Origin: Bacteroidales bacterium
GTDB lineage: Bacteria; Bacteroidota; Bacteroidia; Bacteroidales; UBA3824
Assembly (NCBI GenBank): GCA_016293845.1
Contig: JAEDDH010000001.1
Span: 310,001-374,000, forward strand
DNA: 64,000 nt
Direction of reading: 5' to 3'
Part shown: in pieces, positions 25,267 to 33,516 of the stretch
Layout of the letters: each line of letters begins with the position of its first letter
Position numbering within the stretch: position 1 is the stretch's first letter
The notes under the pieces: generated by a model
What the model was told of the DNA's origin: nothing
The model's input: only the letters and a program-made list of their open reading frames with translations
The model's database searches: none
Program-made: the position numbers and the translations under genes

Positions 25267-27189
25267 ATGAACAATACATTCGATAAGAATACCTTAATAG
25301 GAATTTTACTTTTATTAGCCATCTTTGTGGGCTTTTCGATATTCAACCGTCCGAGCAAGGAAGAGGTAGAACGACAAAGGAGATACCGCGATTCAATAGC
25401 ACAAGTGCAACAAGAGCAATATCAACAACAATTATTAAAACAAGCGGAAGACAGCATCCGCATGGCTCAGGCACAGAGCCTCGACACCATTGCAGAAATA
25501 AGCGACTCGGCTCGTGCGGCTATCTTGGCTAATTCGTTTGGCGATTTTGCCCAAGCATCTTCGGGTGCTGAAACCGAAATCAACCTGAGTAACAACCTCT
25601 TGGCTGTTGCCATCAACACCAAAGGTGCAATGGTTTCGTCGGTAAGAGTTAAGGGTTACAAAACCTACAACGGCGACTCACTTATGCTTATCAAAAACGA
25701 CCCGGGCAATGAGATGAACCTTGATTTCTTTAACGGAAACAAGGCAATATCTACCAAAGACCTCTACTTTACCGTTGCATCACAAACCAACAACTCAGTG
25801 GTGTTGCGTGCACCGGCAGGCGACGACAAGTGGTTGGAGTTTTCGTACAAATTGAATGAAAACAGTTATTTGGTAGACTTTACAATTTCGTTCCACAATC
25901 TCAAAGGTCTTATAAAACAGAATATGAGTTACTTAGACCTTACATGGAGTCAATTCTTGCCCGTTCTTGAACGCGGCAACGATTGGGAAGCGCAAAACTC
26001 GGGATTGTTTTACAAGTTTAACGGCAGCGACGAAGACGATATCGAAAGTATCAACCCTGGCGAAGGATCGCAATCAGAGCAACTCAACACAAGCACCAAG
26101 TGGATAGCATACAAAGGTCAGTTTTTCTCATCGGTGCTAATTTCAAAAACATCGATACCCAATGCGGTAGTTTCGGCTCAGCGCACATCGCTCAACGGCA
26201 ACTTGATGTTGATGAGTTCCAAAATCGCAGTGCCCAACACTTGCGAAACCGATTCGATGGTATTCTATTTTGGACCCAACAAGTACAGCATTCTTTCGAA
26301 TATTACTCTCAGCAACGCTTCAGAAGATGACGAACTTGAACTGTCAAAACTTCTTAACCTCGGTTGGGGAATTTTTGGATGGGTAAACCGTTGGGCTATA
26401 ATTCCGTTGTTTAATTTGCTTGGTTCATTTTTAACCAACTACGGTCTTATCATATTGATAATGACCATAATAATTAAACTTGTTATTTTGCCGCTTACAT
26501 ACAAATCGTATAAATCGTCGGCAAAGATGCGTGCTCTGAAACCTATGGTGGAGGAAATCGGCAAGAAATATCCTAAACCCGATCAGGCCATGCAGAAACA
26601 ACAGGCCACAATGGATCTCTACAAACGTGCGGGCGCAAGTCCTTTGGGCGGATGTCTTCCCTTGTTGCTTCAGATGCCTATATTGATTGCGATGTTCAGA
26701 TTCTTCCCCGCAAGTATCGAACTTCGTCAAGAAAGTTTCCTTTGGGCTTCCGACCTTTCGTCTTATGACTCTATTTTGGATTTGCCATTCTCAATTCCAT
26801 GGTACGGCGATCATATCAGCCTTTTTACATTGCTGATGGCGGTTGGTATCATTATTCAGCAGAAGATGAACTCTGGTCAGATGGATACTGGTCAAACAAT
26901 GCCCGGAATGAAACTGATGCTTTATCTAATGCCTATTATGATGGTATTTTGGTTTAACAACTATTCATCAGGTTTGAGTTACTACTATTTTCTCTCTAAC
27001 GTTATCAGTATCTTGCAGATATACATTATCCGCAATCACATTGACGAGAAGGCACTATTTGAAAAACTCAAAGCAAAAGCAGAAAAGAGCGCCAAAGAAC
27101 CGAAGAAGAAAAGCGGATTTATGGCACGTCTCGAAGAGGCTCAGCGCCGTCAGATGGAGCAGTTGAAAAAACAACAACGCAAAAAATAA
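25267..27189 (+). CDS. yidC: Membrane protein insertase YidC
   Basis: This 640-residue inner-membrane insertase places proteins in the membrane with or without SecYEG. It has an N-terminal helix (residues 5-22), a large periplasmic beta-sandwich domain (about 60-340), then the conserved core with FLTNYGLIILIMTIIIKLVI, the cytoplasmic hairpin with KMRALKPMVEEI, and GASPLGGCLPLLLQMPILIA. The basic Lys/Arg/Gln-rich tail (residues 595-640) is typical for ribosome contact. Usual partners rnpA and rpmH are not next to it; instead it follows a DUF349 gene. A strong bidirectional terminator follows. Confidence 0.97.
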   Translation: MNNTFDKNTLIGILLLLAIFVGFSIFNRPSKEEVERQRRYRDSIAQVQQEQYQQQLLKQAEDSIRMAQAQSLDTIAEISDSARAAILANSFGDFAQASSGAETEINLSNNLLAVAINTKGAMVSSVRVKGYKTYNGDSLMLIKNDPGNEMNLDFFNGNKAISTKDLYFTVASQTNNSVVLRAPAGDDKWLEFSYKLNENSYLVDFTISFHNLKGLIKQNMSYLDLTWSQFLPVLERGNDWEAQNSGLFYKFNGSDEDDIESINPGEGSQSEQLNTSTKWIAYKGQFFSSVLISKTSIPNAVVSAQRTSLNGNLMLMSSKIAVPNTCETDSMVFYFGPNKYSILSNITLSNASEDDELELSKLLNLGWGIFGWVNRWAIIPLFNLLGSFLTNYGLIILIMTIIIKLVILPLTYKSYKSSAKMRALKPMVEEIGKKYPKPDQAMQKQQATMDLYKRAGASPLGGCLPLLLQMPILIAMFRFFPASIELRQESFLWASDLSSYDSILDLPFSIPWYGDHISLFTLLMAVGIIIQQKMNSGQMDTGQTMPGMKLMLYLMPIMMVFWFNNYSSGLSYYYFLSNVISILQIYIIRNHIDEKALFEKLKAKAEKSAKEPKKKSGFMARLEEAQRRQMEQLKKQQRKK

Positions 27190-27208
27190 ATTATCTTCCT
27201 TTATAAAA

Positions 27209-27246
27209 CAAAACCCCGGACACTCATGAGTGCCGGGGTTTTGTTT
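27209..27246. terminator. Bidirectional terminator between yidC and nspC
   Basis: AAAACCCCGG and CCGGGGTTTT arms around CACTCATGAGTG (itself palindromic). It serves the convergent yidC and nspC genes. Confidence 0.93.
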
Positions 27247-27262
27247 TAAACTTTGGTATGAA

Positions 27263-28414
27263 TCAACCTAACCGTTGCTTAAAATCTTGATAACCAAAAC
27301 GTTTGATAAGTTCTATTGAACAATCGCTTTTCATAAGGTAAATGTCGGGCAGCGGCATTCCGTTGAAAGTGTTGGTTTTGACCATACTATACAAAGCCAT
27401 ATCCTCGATGATGATTTTATCGCCGATATTGATTTCAGTTTCAAACGAATAGTCGCCAATAACGTCGCCAGCAAGACAGGTCATCGACGATAGCCTATAC
27501 ACGTGTTTGCCGTCGGCATTATCTTCGGCTTGATAAATCGGCGGCATAAGCGGCATCTCAATAATGTCGGCACAATGGCACGCCGCACTAAAATCTAAAA
27601 TCAAGATTTCCAAGCCGTTGCGAACCTTGTCCATCACCTCTGTGACCATATAGCCACAGTTGAGTACCACGCCTTCGCCAGGTTCAAGATAGATTTGCAC
27701 GCCATATTTTTCGCGGATGCGGATTAAGAACTTAATCAAACCATCCACATTGTATTCGGGATGAGTGATATGGTGTCCGCCGCCAAGGTTAAGCCACTTG
27801 ATATGAGGGATATACTTGCCAAACTTTTGTTCAAAAGCATTAAAAGTACTCTCCAAATCTTCAAAACCTTGTTCGCAGAGAGTGTGGAAATGGAGACCCT
27901 CAATATTTGAAGGCAGAGCGTCGGGCATTTGGTTGATAGTAACACCAAGACGCGAACCTGTGGCGCAGGGGTCGTAGATGTCGTGGTCTTGGGTGCTGAA
28001 CTCTGGATTAACCCTAATGCCGATGCTTGCATTGCGAATATTAGGAGAATGAAGACGATATTGATTCCAAGAGTTGAACACAATATGGTCGCAAATTTGG
28101 TCTAACTCGCTGATGTCTTGTGGTTTGAAAGCGGGTGCAAACGCGTGGTTCTCCTTGCCCATCTCCTCGTAACCAAGACGTGCCTCGTAGATACCGCTTG
28201 CAGTGGTACCCGAAATGTACTTACCAATAAGCGGATAGAGCGCAAAAGTGGAAAAACATTTTTGTGCAAGAAGAATCTTGCAGCCAGTTTCGTGTTCTAT
28301 ACGGTTGAGCAACTGCAAATTATTAATAAGTCTGCCCTCGTCGATAACAAACGACGGCGTGGGCAAACCTTTAAGAGTTTTAACCTTTTCAGGTTCAATG
28401 AAGTGAGGTTTCAT
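27263..28414 (-). CDS. nspC: Carboxynorspermidine/carboxyspermidine decarboxylase
   Basis: This PLP enzyme of the alanine-racemase/ornithine-decarboxylase fold removes CO2 from carboxy(nor)spermidine, the last step of the alternative spermidine route common in gut Bacteroidota. It has 383 residues. The PLP lysine is Lys52 in LLAQKCFSTFALYP; HFHTLCEQ, WLNLGGGHH and LEPGEGVVL are family blocks. It begins 21 bases after the stop of the dehydrogenase gene, which supplies its substrate, so both are one operon. Whether the product is spermidine or norspermidine depends on the diamine used and cannot be read here. Confidence 0.93.
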   Translation of the reverse strand: MKPHFIEPEKVKTLKGLPTPSFVIDEGRLINNLQLLNRIEHETGCKILLAQKCFSTFALYPLIGKYISGTTASGIYEARLGYEEMGKENHAFAPAFKPQDISELDQICDHIVFNSWNQYRLHSPNIRNASIGIRVNPEFSTQDHDIYDPCATGSRLGVTINQMPDALPSNIEGLHFHTLCEQGFEDLESTFNAFEQKFGKYIPHIKWLNLGGGHHITHPEYNVDGLIKFLIRIREKYGVQIYLEPGEGVVLNCGYMVTEVMDKVRNGLEILILDFSAACHCADIIEMPLMPPIYQAEDNADGKHVYRLSSMTCLAGDVIGDYSFETEINIGDKIIIEDMALYSMVKTNTFNGMPLPDIYLMKSDCSIELIKRFGYQDFKQRLG

Positions 28415-28435
28415 TCAAAAACTATATTGTTTTCA

Positions 28436-29695
28436 TTAATCAACCAAGACAGGATTTTCAACCACATTCCACGGTAGACCGAACTTGTTGAGCATATCCA
28501 TAAACGGGTCGGGGTCGAAGTTTTCGAGGTTAAACACGCCAGTGCCCTTCCAAGTGCCAGTAGCCACCATAGCCGCCGAAATCATAGCAGGAACACCTGT
28601 GGTATAACTAATAGCTTGAGAACCAACCTCTTTGTAGCATTCTTGATGGTCGCACACATTATATATATATAAGGTGCGTTTCTTGCCGTCCTTTACGCCG
28701 GTGAAGATACATCCTATATTGGTTTTGCCCACGGTACGCGGTCCGAGAGTAGACGGGTCGGGCAAGAGTGCTTTTAGAAATTGGATAGGAACAATCTTAT
28801 GTCCTTCAAAATCAATAGGAATAGTACTGAGCATACCCACATTTTCGAGGCATTTCATGTGAGTGAGGTAACTTTGACCGAAAGTCATGAAGAAACGCAT
28901 ACGCTTGATTTCGGGGAAGTTGGTAGTAAGAGACTCAATCTCCTCGTGGTGAAGCAGATACATATCCTTCTCTCCTACCTGCGGGAAATTGTAGACACGC
29001 TTAACCGACATAGCGGGCACGCCAACCCATTTGCCGTTTTCGAAATAGTCGCCCGGAGCGGAAACCTCGCGGAGATTGATTTCGGGGTTGAAATTGGTAG
29101 CAAACGGATATCCGTGGTCGCCGCCGTTGCAGTCGAGAATGTCAACATATTCAATTGTATCGAAATAGTGCTTTTTGGCGTAGGCGATAAACACATTGGT
29201 AACACCTGGGTCGAAACCACCGCCAAGAAGAGCCATCTTGCCGATATTTTTGAAAGCGTCGTTTTTAGCCCATTGGTCGGAATAGTCGAAATAAGCCACA
29301 AAGCCCTTCTCCTTGACGCGTTTTTCGTATTTTGCACGCCAAACGGGTTCGTCGATATCCTCAGGTTCGTACGAAGCGGTGTCAACATAATGCACCTTGG
29401 ATTCCACGCAGGCATCCATAATCACAAGGTCGTGATAAGGCAAACCGAGATGGAGTGCCACATCTGGTTTAAAACTGTTGATAAGTGCCACAAGTTGGTC
29501 TTTCGAAGTGGCATCAACCTTGGCGGTAGAGATTTTTACGCTTGTGGTAGGCTGCCATTTAGCCTTCATTTCGTCGCATTTGGCGATGGTGCGGCTTGCG
29601 ATACACATTTCGGAGAATACTTCGCTGCATTGGCATATCTTTGCGATGGCCACGCTTGCAACGCCGCCACAGCCTATTACTAAAACTTTGCTCAT
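28436..29695 (-). CDS. Carboxy(nor)spermidine dehydrogenase, saccharopine-dehydrogenase type
   Basis: This enzyme reductively condenses aspartate semialdehyde with a diamine to give carboxy(nor)spermidine, using NADPH. I start it at ATG 29695, giving MSKVLVIGCGGVASVAIAK, a clean Rossmann N-terminus; an upstream in-frame ATG would add 18 residues of non-conserved sequence. Length is 419 residues, usual for the family. Conserved segments GGGFDPGVTNVF and YTTGVPAMISAAM are present. It is the first gene of an operon with nspC. A -7-like TAACTTTG lies at 29728-29735 on the minus strand. Assignment rests on homology plus the nspC neighbour. Confidence 0.92.
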   Translation of the reverse strand: MSKVLVIGCGGVASVAIAKICQCSEVFSEMCIASRTIAKCDEMKAKWQPTTSVKISTAKVDATSKDQLVALINSFKPDVALHLGLPYHDLVIMDACVESKVHYVDTASYEPEDIDEPVWRAKYEKRVKEKGFVAYFDYSDQWAKNDAFKNIGKMALLGGGFDPGVTNVFIAYAKKHYFDTIEYVDILDCNGGDHGYPFATNFNPEINLREVSAPGDYFENGKWVGVPAMSVKRVYNFPQVGEKDMYLLHHEEIESLTTNFPEIKRMRFFMTFGQSYLTHMKCLENVGMLSTIPIDFEGHKIVPIQFLKALLPDPSTLGPRTVGKTNIGCIFTGVKDGKKRTLYIYNVCDHQECYKEVGSQAISYTTGVPAMISAAMVATGTWKGTGVFNLENFDPDPFMDMLNKFGLPWNVVENPVLVD

Positions 29696-29807
29696 TTTTC
29701 TGTATTTAAATTGTTTGTTAAGTTGAACAAAGTTACAAAAAAAACTCAAACGCCGCAGCGATTTTTATAATTTTTTTGAGTTATAAAGCCGCACCGTGCC
29801 AAAAGAT

Positions 29808-30011
29808 TTAGTCGTAGAGAAGTGGAGATACCTTTAAATATCTGATGTTTAGGGCATTAACAGTATTCACCTCACTTTTAGGAATAAGCCAACGGGTTTC
29901 ATCGGGCTGAGGTTCGCCCTTTATCATTCCGATTGATAGCCATCTTGAAACTGTGTGTGTGTTTACCAAAAACAATTCGGCAAATTGCTGTAAAGTGTAC
30001 GATTGAGTCAT
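29808..30011 (-). CDS. Small helix-turn-helix (excisionase/MerR-like) protein
   Basis: This 67-residue protein has the winged-helix motif of the excisionase/HTH_17 group: YTLQQFAELFLVNTHTVSRW, then LSIGMIKGEPQPDETRWLIPKSEV. Such proteins bind DNA either as phage or transposon excisionases or as small regulators. No integrase is near, so a domesticated regulator is more likely. A -7 element TATATTTG sits at 30045-30052 on the minus strand. The C-terminal tail of 15 residues is hydrophobic and not typical. Confidence 0.72.
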   Translation of the reverse strand: MTQSYTLQQFAELFLVNTHTVSRWLSIGMIKGEPQPDETRWLIPKSEVNTVNALNIRYLKVSPLLYD

Positions 30012-30227
30012 AAGAGTAGAGTTTTAAAGTTTAATTGAACGCTTCAAATATACTAACAAAACATTAAATATCCAACACTTTAGTAAATATTTTGCAAATT
30101 TTATTTATCTTTTTTACTATTTTATTTCAAATCTAATTTATTAGACGTAAAATATCACTCGATATTACTTTTAAAGCACTAATAAACAAAACGTTAGATA
30201 AATTATTGAATAAAAGGCGATTGAATA
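30012..30227. other. AT-rich intergenic region
   Basis: 216 bases, very AT-rich, with the -7 element for the small HTH gene (30045-30052, minus) and nothing else I can identify. Confidence 0.5.
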
Positions 30228-30746
30228 TTACGATTCAAAGTTTTGGTTGATATTGTTACCATCCTGACGGTTGATTTCGGTTTCGTAGCGTTCTTCGTCA
30301 ATCTGTTCCACAAAATCGCTCTCAAACTTATCGTCGGATGGCATATAAATTAGGTTGAAGACAAAACATATAGCAGAAATGAATACGAACATTTTGTTGA
30401 ATGTGTGCAACATCAACAAAATGTTTAATGCCAACGCTATGAAAATCAAGTTGTTTTGAAATCTATTTGTACGGATATACACCAAACGTTTGAAATCTTC
30501 ATTCGAATCGGCTTTATGGTTTTGCACTGCCTTGTTGTAGCGGCGATACCCCAAAATCACAAGCACACCCGTTGTAATAATCGACACATATTGCAGAGCC
30601 ATAATAGCATAAGGATTATACAAAGGCGGATGCGAAAACATTTTGTGGTTGATAAACACCAATCCCGCAATGTACAATACCAAAAGTATTACAATACGCT
30701 TGACGAAATACTTTTTTAGTTTCAAAAGCGGTGCAATGGTGTTCAT
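30228..30746 (-). CDS. Four-helix membrane protein next to siaC-like copy 2
   Basis: This unrecognised inner-membrane protein has about 172 residues, started at 30746 (MNTIAPLLKLKKYF) in preference to an ATG nine codons earlier that would give an unusual N-terminus and come within four bases of the upstream stop. Four hydrophobic segments are clear: RIVILLVLYIAGLVF, MALQYVSIITTGVLVILG, NLIFIALALNILLML and VFISAICFVFNLIYM. The C-terminus is acidic and polar and is expected in the cytoplasm. It lies 30 bases after the SiaC-like gene on the same strand, so they are probably co-transcribed; it might be a membrane partner, which is a guess from position only. Confidence 0.68.
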   Translation of the reverse strand: MNTIAPLLKLKKYFVKRIVILLVLYIAGLVFINHKMFSHPPLYNPYAIMALQYVSIITTGVLVILGYRRYNKAVQNHKADSNEDFKRLVYIRTNRFQNNLIFIALALNILLMLHTFNKMFVFISAICFVFNLIYMPSDDKFESDFVEQIDEERYETEINRQDGNNINQNFES

Positions 30747-30776
30747 AAAAAATTGTTTTGCAGAGATATACAAAAA

Positions 30777-31178
30777 TTACAAATCTTCGTCCTCGCCTAT
30801 ACCGTCGCCGGTTTCTTTGAGCACGATAGGCACTTTCGACACGTTTTGGAAATCGCGTCCTGCCTCGAGAAGGTCGCTGTCACTATAATACCAAATGATA
30901 TCCACACCCTTGCCGGGAATTTCGTTAATCTTGTTCAACTCCTTGAGAATGTTGTAGATCCAAATTTGTGAACTTGTGTTATAATAGTCGAGCGAAAGGT
31001 GCACAGTAGTTTTGTCCTGAGGATTTTGTACATATTCGCTCAGCACTTTGAACACGGGTTCGTAAAATGCGAAAGTGTTCTCGATAATAGAACGGCCTCT
31101 TACTTCCAAAAAACCGTTGTCGCAGTCAAAGTTGATATATGGACTTTTTGCGGTTTCCGCAATCTGTAAATGTTGCAT
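30777..31178 (-). CDS. SiaC-like DUF1987 regulatory phosphoprotein (copy 2)
   Basis: This 133-residue protein is a paralogue of the product at 22856-23233: FLEVRGRSIIENTFAFYEPV, LDYYNTSSQIWIYNIL and DIIWYYSDSDLLEAGRDF align throughout. The phospho-acceptor cluster reads Thr68-Ser69-Ser70, with a Thr at the same number as the phosphorylated Thr68 of Pseudomonas SiaC. An acidic tail (GIGEDEDL) is extra. It is the first gene of a pair with a four-helix membrane protein. No SiaB-type kinase is visible beside it, whereas a PP2C phosphatase is encoded at 49543-52338. Confidence 0.85.
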   Translation of the reverse strand: MQHLQIAETAKSPYINFDCDNGFLEVRGRSIIENTFAFYEPVFKVLSEYVQNPQDKTTVHLSLDYYNTSSQIWIYNILKELNKINEIPGKGVDIIWYYSDSDLLEAGRDFQNVSKVPIVLKETGDGIGEDEDL

Positions 31179-31394
31179 CTGTATATTATAATAAATGTGT
31201 GTTCAGTTTTCGGGTGCAAAGTAACAACATTTAGTTTTACCTTGCAATAGTTTTTGCAAATATACTAATAATTTTTTGACAAACCTGCACAAAATAGATA
31301 TTTTTTAAAAAAATGTGTTAAAAGTTTTTAACAACGATATGAAGTATCATTTTAATGAGTAACTTTACGCTTGAAAAGTTTATAACATCACATT

Positions 31395-31940
31395 ATGAAA
31401 AAATTAGCACTAATGATATGCGCCGCAATGTTTGCAGCAAATGTTTCGGCACAAGAAATAATTGAATATCAAAACATTGACACTGTTTTTCAGCAGTATC
31501 AGAGCGAACCATATTCGCAAACACCTGTGCGCGAAAGCATACGAGAAAGCAAAAACCGCCACGCAAGAGCAGGTATGAATAAGCGTTTTCACGTATCGGT
31601 AGGCTTTGGCATGTCGTTTTCGAGCATAAAGGCACCGGTATTCAGCGATTACAACGAAACGCCTACATATCAGAAACTTAGAACAATGACCAACTATTAC
31701 AATATTGAGGCATCGTATTTAGCATCAGAGCGGTTGTTGCTTACTGGAAGCATAATTTACGCCCACAACAACTACGGGTCGCCACGAACCAAATACAGCA
31801 ACAATAACGACGGTTATATCTGTACTTTTGGCGCAACGTATCAAATAACGCCTTCATTTTCAATAGGTTTTGAAGTATCACAATCGCACAATATCTATCC
31901 AGTATACGGCGGATATGGCTACCATTACCGCGGATTCTAA
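31395..31940 (+). CDS. Small outer-membrane beta-barrel-like protein
   Basis: This 181-residue exported protein has signal peptide MKKLALMICAAMFAANVSAQ (cleavage after AQ). The mature N-terminus is polar and basic; the rest alternates as in an eight-strand barrel (RFHVSVGFGMSFSS, NYYNIEASYLASERLLLTGS, TFGATYQITPSFSIGFEVSQS) and ends YHYRGF with the terminal aromatic usual for outer-membrane proteins. No known family is recognised. It is divergent from siaC-like copy 2; a near-consensus -7 (TAACTTTA) lies near 31363. Confidence 0.68.
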   Translation: MKKLALMICAAMFAANVSAQEIIEYQNIDTVFQQYQSEPYSQTPVRESIRESKNRHARAGMNKRFHVSVGFGMSFSSIKAPVFSDYNETPTYQKLRTMTNYYNIEASYLASERLLLTGSIIYAHNNYGSPRTKYSNNNDGYICTFGATYQITPSFSIGFEVSQSHNIYPVYGGYGYHYRGF

Positions 31941-32014
31941 AAAAAAAGAGCCGGTTGGCGATATTTTTACAAAAGATTGATGCCTAACTCGTTTTTTTTT
32001 AGTAAAATTGCACT

Positions 32015-32566
32015 ATGAAATTTTTATTAAACACACGGCAGAAAATTGGCTGCAAAAGGCTTCGCAACAAGGCGGAGAAAGTGCAGCGGCAAAAATCGTA
32101 TCACAATATCGACTCGGCTGAGTCTATCGGATTGCTGTTCGACTCGACTGTACAGGCTAACTATTTTTCGGCTCGGAGGTTCATCACCGGACTTGTAGAA
32201 GCAGGCAAAAACGTTGAAGCCCTTGGTATGGTGCTCAACGAAGAGATGCTACGCTACTACACGCCAAGCCCAAACATCCATCTTTTTTCGTTAGAAAAAA
32301 TTACATTTTTTGGCTATCCCGACAACCGTGAAGTTGAAGACTTCATCAAAAAAGATTTCGACATACTTATTAATATATGTACCACCGAAAACCTCAGTGT
32401 AGACTACGTGATGGGTATGTCGAGAGCCAAATTCAAAGTTTCGGTAAAATTCAAAAAGAACGACTTTGCCGACTTTGCGCTCGAATTCAAAGACGACAGA
32501 GTGCCCGAAACCGATGAACTTATCAACCGCATAAAACAGCATCTCACTGCCATATCTCGAAAATAA
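32015..32566 (+). CDS. Conserved Bacteroidota protein, DUF6913-like
   Basis: This is a 183-residue cytoplasmic protein. The pattern KSIGLLFDST-like (here ESIGLLFDSTVQ), a middle ITFFGYP, FDILINIC and a C-terminal VSVKFKKNDFADFALEF matches what I remember of a Bacteroidota-only family placed upstream of dapA. Function unknown. It ends 62 bases before dapA on the same strand, so a shared transcript with the lysine-pathway gene is plausible. I am fairly sure of the gene and less sure of the family name. Confidence 0.75.
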   Translation: MKFLLNTRQKIGCKRLRNKAEKVQRQKSYHNIDSAESIGLLFDSTVQANYFSARRFITGLVEAGKNVEALGMVLNEEMLRYYTPSPNIHLFSLEKITFFGYPDNREVEDFIKKDFDILINICTTENLSVDYVMGMSRAKFKVSVKFKKNDFADFALEFKDDRVPETDELINRIKQHLTAISRK

Positions 32567-32628
32567 TTACCCTCGTAATAATCTAAGACACAATATTTTG
32601 TACCAATAATCAAAAGCACAACTCCAAT

Positions 32629-33516
32629 ATGCAGAGTGAATTATTCAACGGAACAGGTGTTGCACTGATAACGCCTTTCGACAACAGCGGAAATATCGAC
32701 TACCCTTCGCTACAAAACCTTTTAGACTATATAATAGACGGTGGTATCAACTTCATCGCTATGCAAGGCACCACAGGCGAGCCGGCTACCCTCGCCCCTC
32801 AAGAACGCCAACAGTTGCGAAAATTCGTTATTGAATACGTGAACAACAGAGTGCCAATTATGTACGGCATTGGTGGCAACAACACAGCCGCCGTCGTAGA
32901 CGAAATTAAAAAAACCGATTTCAAAGGAATAGACGCTATATTAAGCATTTCGCCATATTACACAAAGCCCAATCAACAAGGCATTTACGAACATTTTAAG
33001 GCAATTGCTACAGCAAGTCCTCTGCCTGTAGTACTCTATAATGTACCCGGACGCACATCGCGAAACGTGGAAGCGCAAACCATTGTACAACTTGCCAACG
33101 ACTGCCCCAAAATTATAGCAGTAAAAGAGGCAAGCGGCAATATGCTTCAGATAATGAGCATTATAAACAATAAGCCCGAACGTCTTGCATTAATTTCAGG
33201 CGATGACGCTCTCACTTTACCAATGTATGCTCTCGGCGCTACCGGCGTAATATCAGTCGTGGCAAATGTGGCTCCAAAAGAATTTTCTACAATGGTAAAC
33301 CTTTGTGCTAAAGGTGATTACGAAGCTGCAAGGAAAATTCACTTCAAACTTCTCGACCTTATGAACGCATTGTTTGAAGACGGAAGTCCCGCAGGTGCAA
33401 AAGCCGCACTCGCACATCTCGGCATTATTAAAGAGAATTTGCGCTTGCCATTAGTACCTGTTTGTGACAGCGTTAGAGAAAAAATAATAACAGCACTTGC
33501 CAATGCCAAAAAATAA
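32629..33516 (+). CDS. dapA: 4-hydroxy-tetrahydrodipicolinate synthase
   Basis: This enzyme condenses pyruvate with aspartate semialdehyde, the first committed step to lysine and diaminopimelate for the cell wall. It has 295 residues, standard. The Schiff-base lysine is Lys166 in IIAVKEASGN; the catalytic Tyr is 137 in VVLYNVPGRT; the GTTGE loop is at 48-52. Its last 14 bases overlap the start of the following glycosidase gene. Aspartate semialdehyde is also the substrate of the carboxyspermidine dehydrogenase at 28436-29695. Confidence 0.97.
   Translation: MQSELFNGTGVALITPFDNSGNIDYPSLQNLLDYIIDGGINFIAMQGTTGEPATLAPQERQQLRKFVIEYVNNRVPIMYGIGGNNTAAVVDEIKKTDFKGIDAILSISPYYTKPNQQGIYEHFKAIATASPLPVVLYNVPGRTSRNVEAQTIVQLANDCPKIIAVKEASGNMLQIMSIINNKPERLALISGDDALTLPMYALGATGVISVVANVAPKEFSTMVNLCAKGDYEAARKIHFKLLDLMNALFEDGSPAGAKAALAHLGIIKENLRLPLVPVCDSVREKIITALANAKK

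Noticed and set aside
28781..29683. A 300-codon plus-strand frame opposite carboxyspermidine dehydrogenase
   Set aside because: His/Val-rich translation without any domain; the minus-strand gene has a Rossmann fold and operon context.
29808..30011. Excisionase of an integrated element
   Set aside because: No integrase, attachment repeats or mobility genes nearby; kept only as a small HTH protein.
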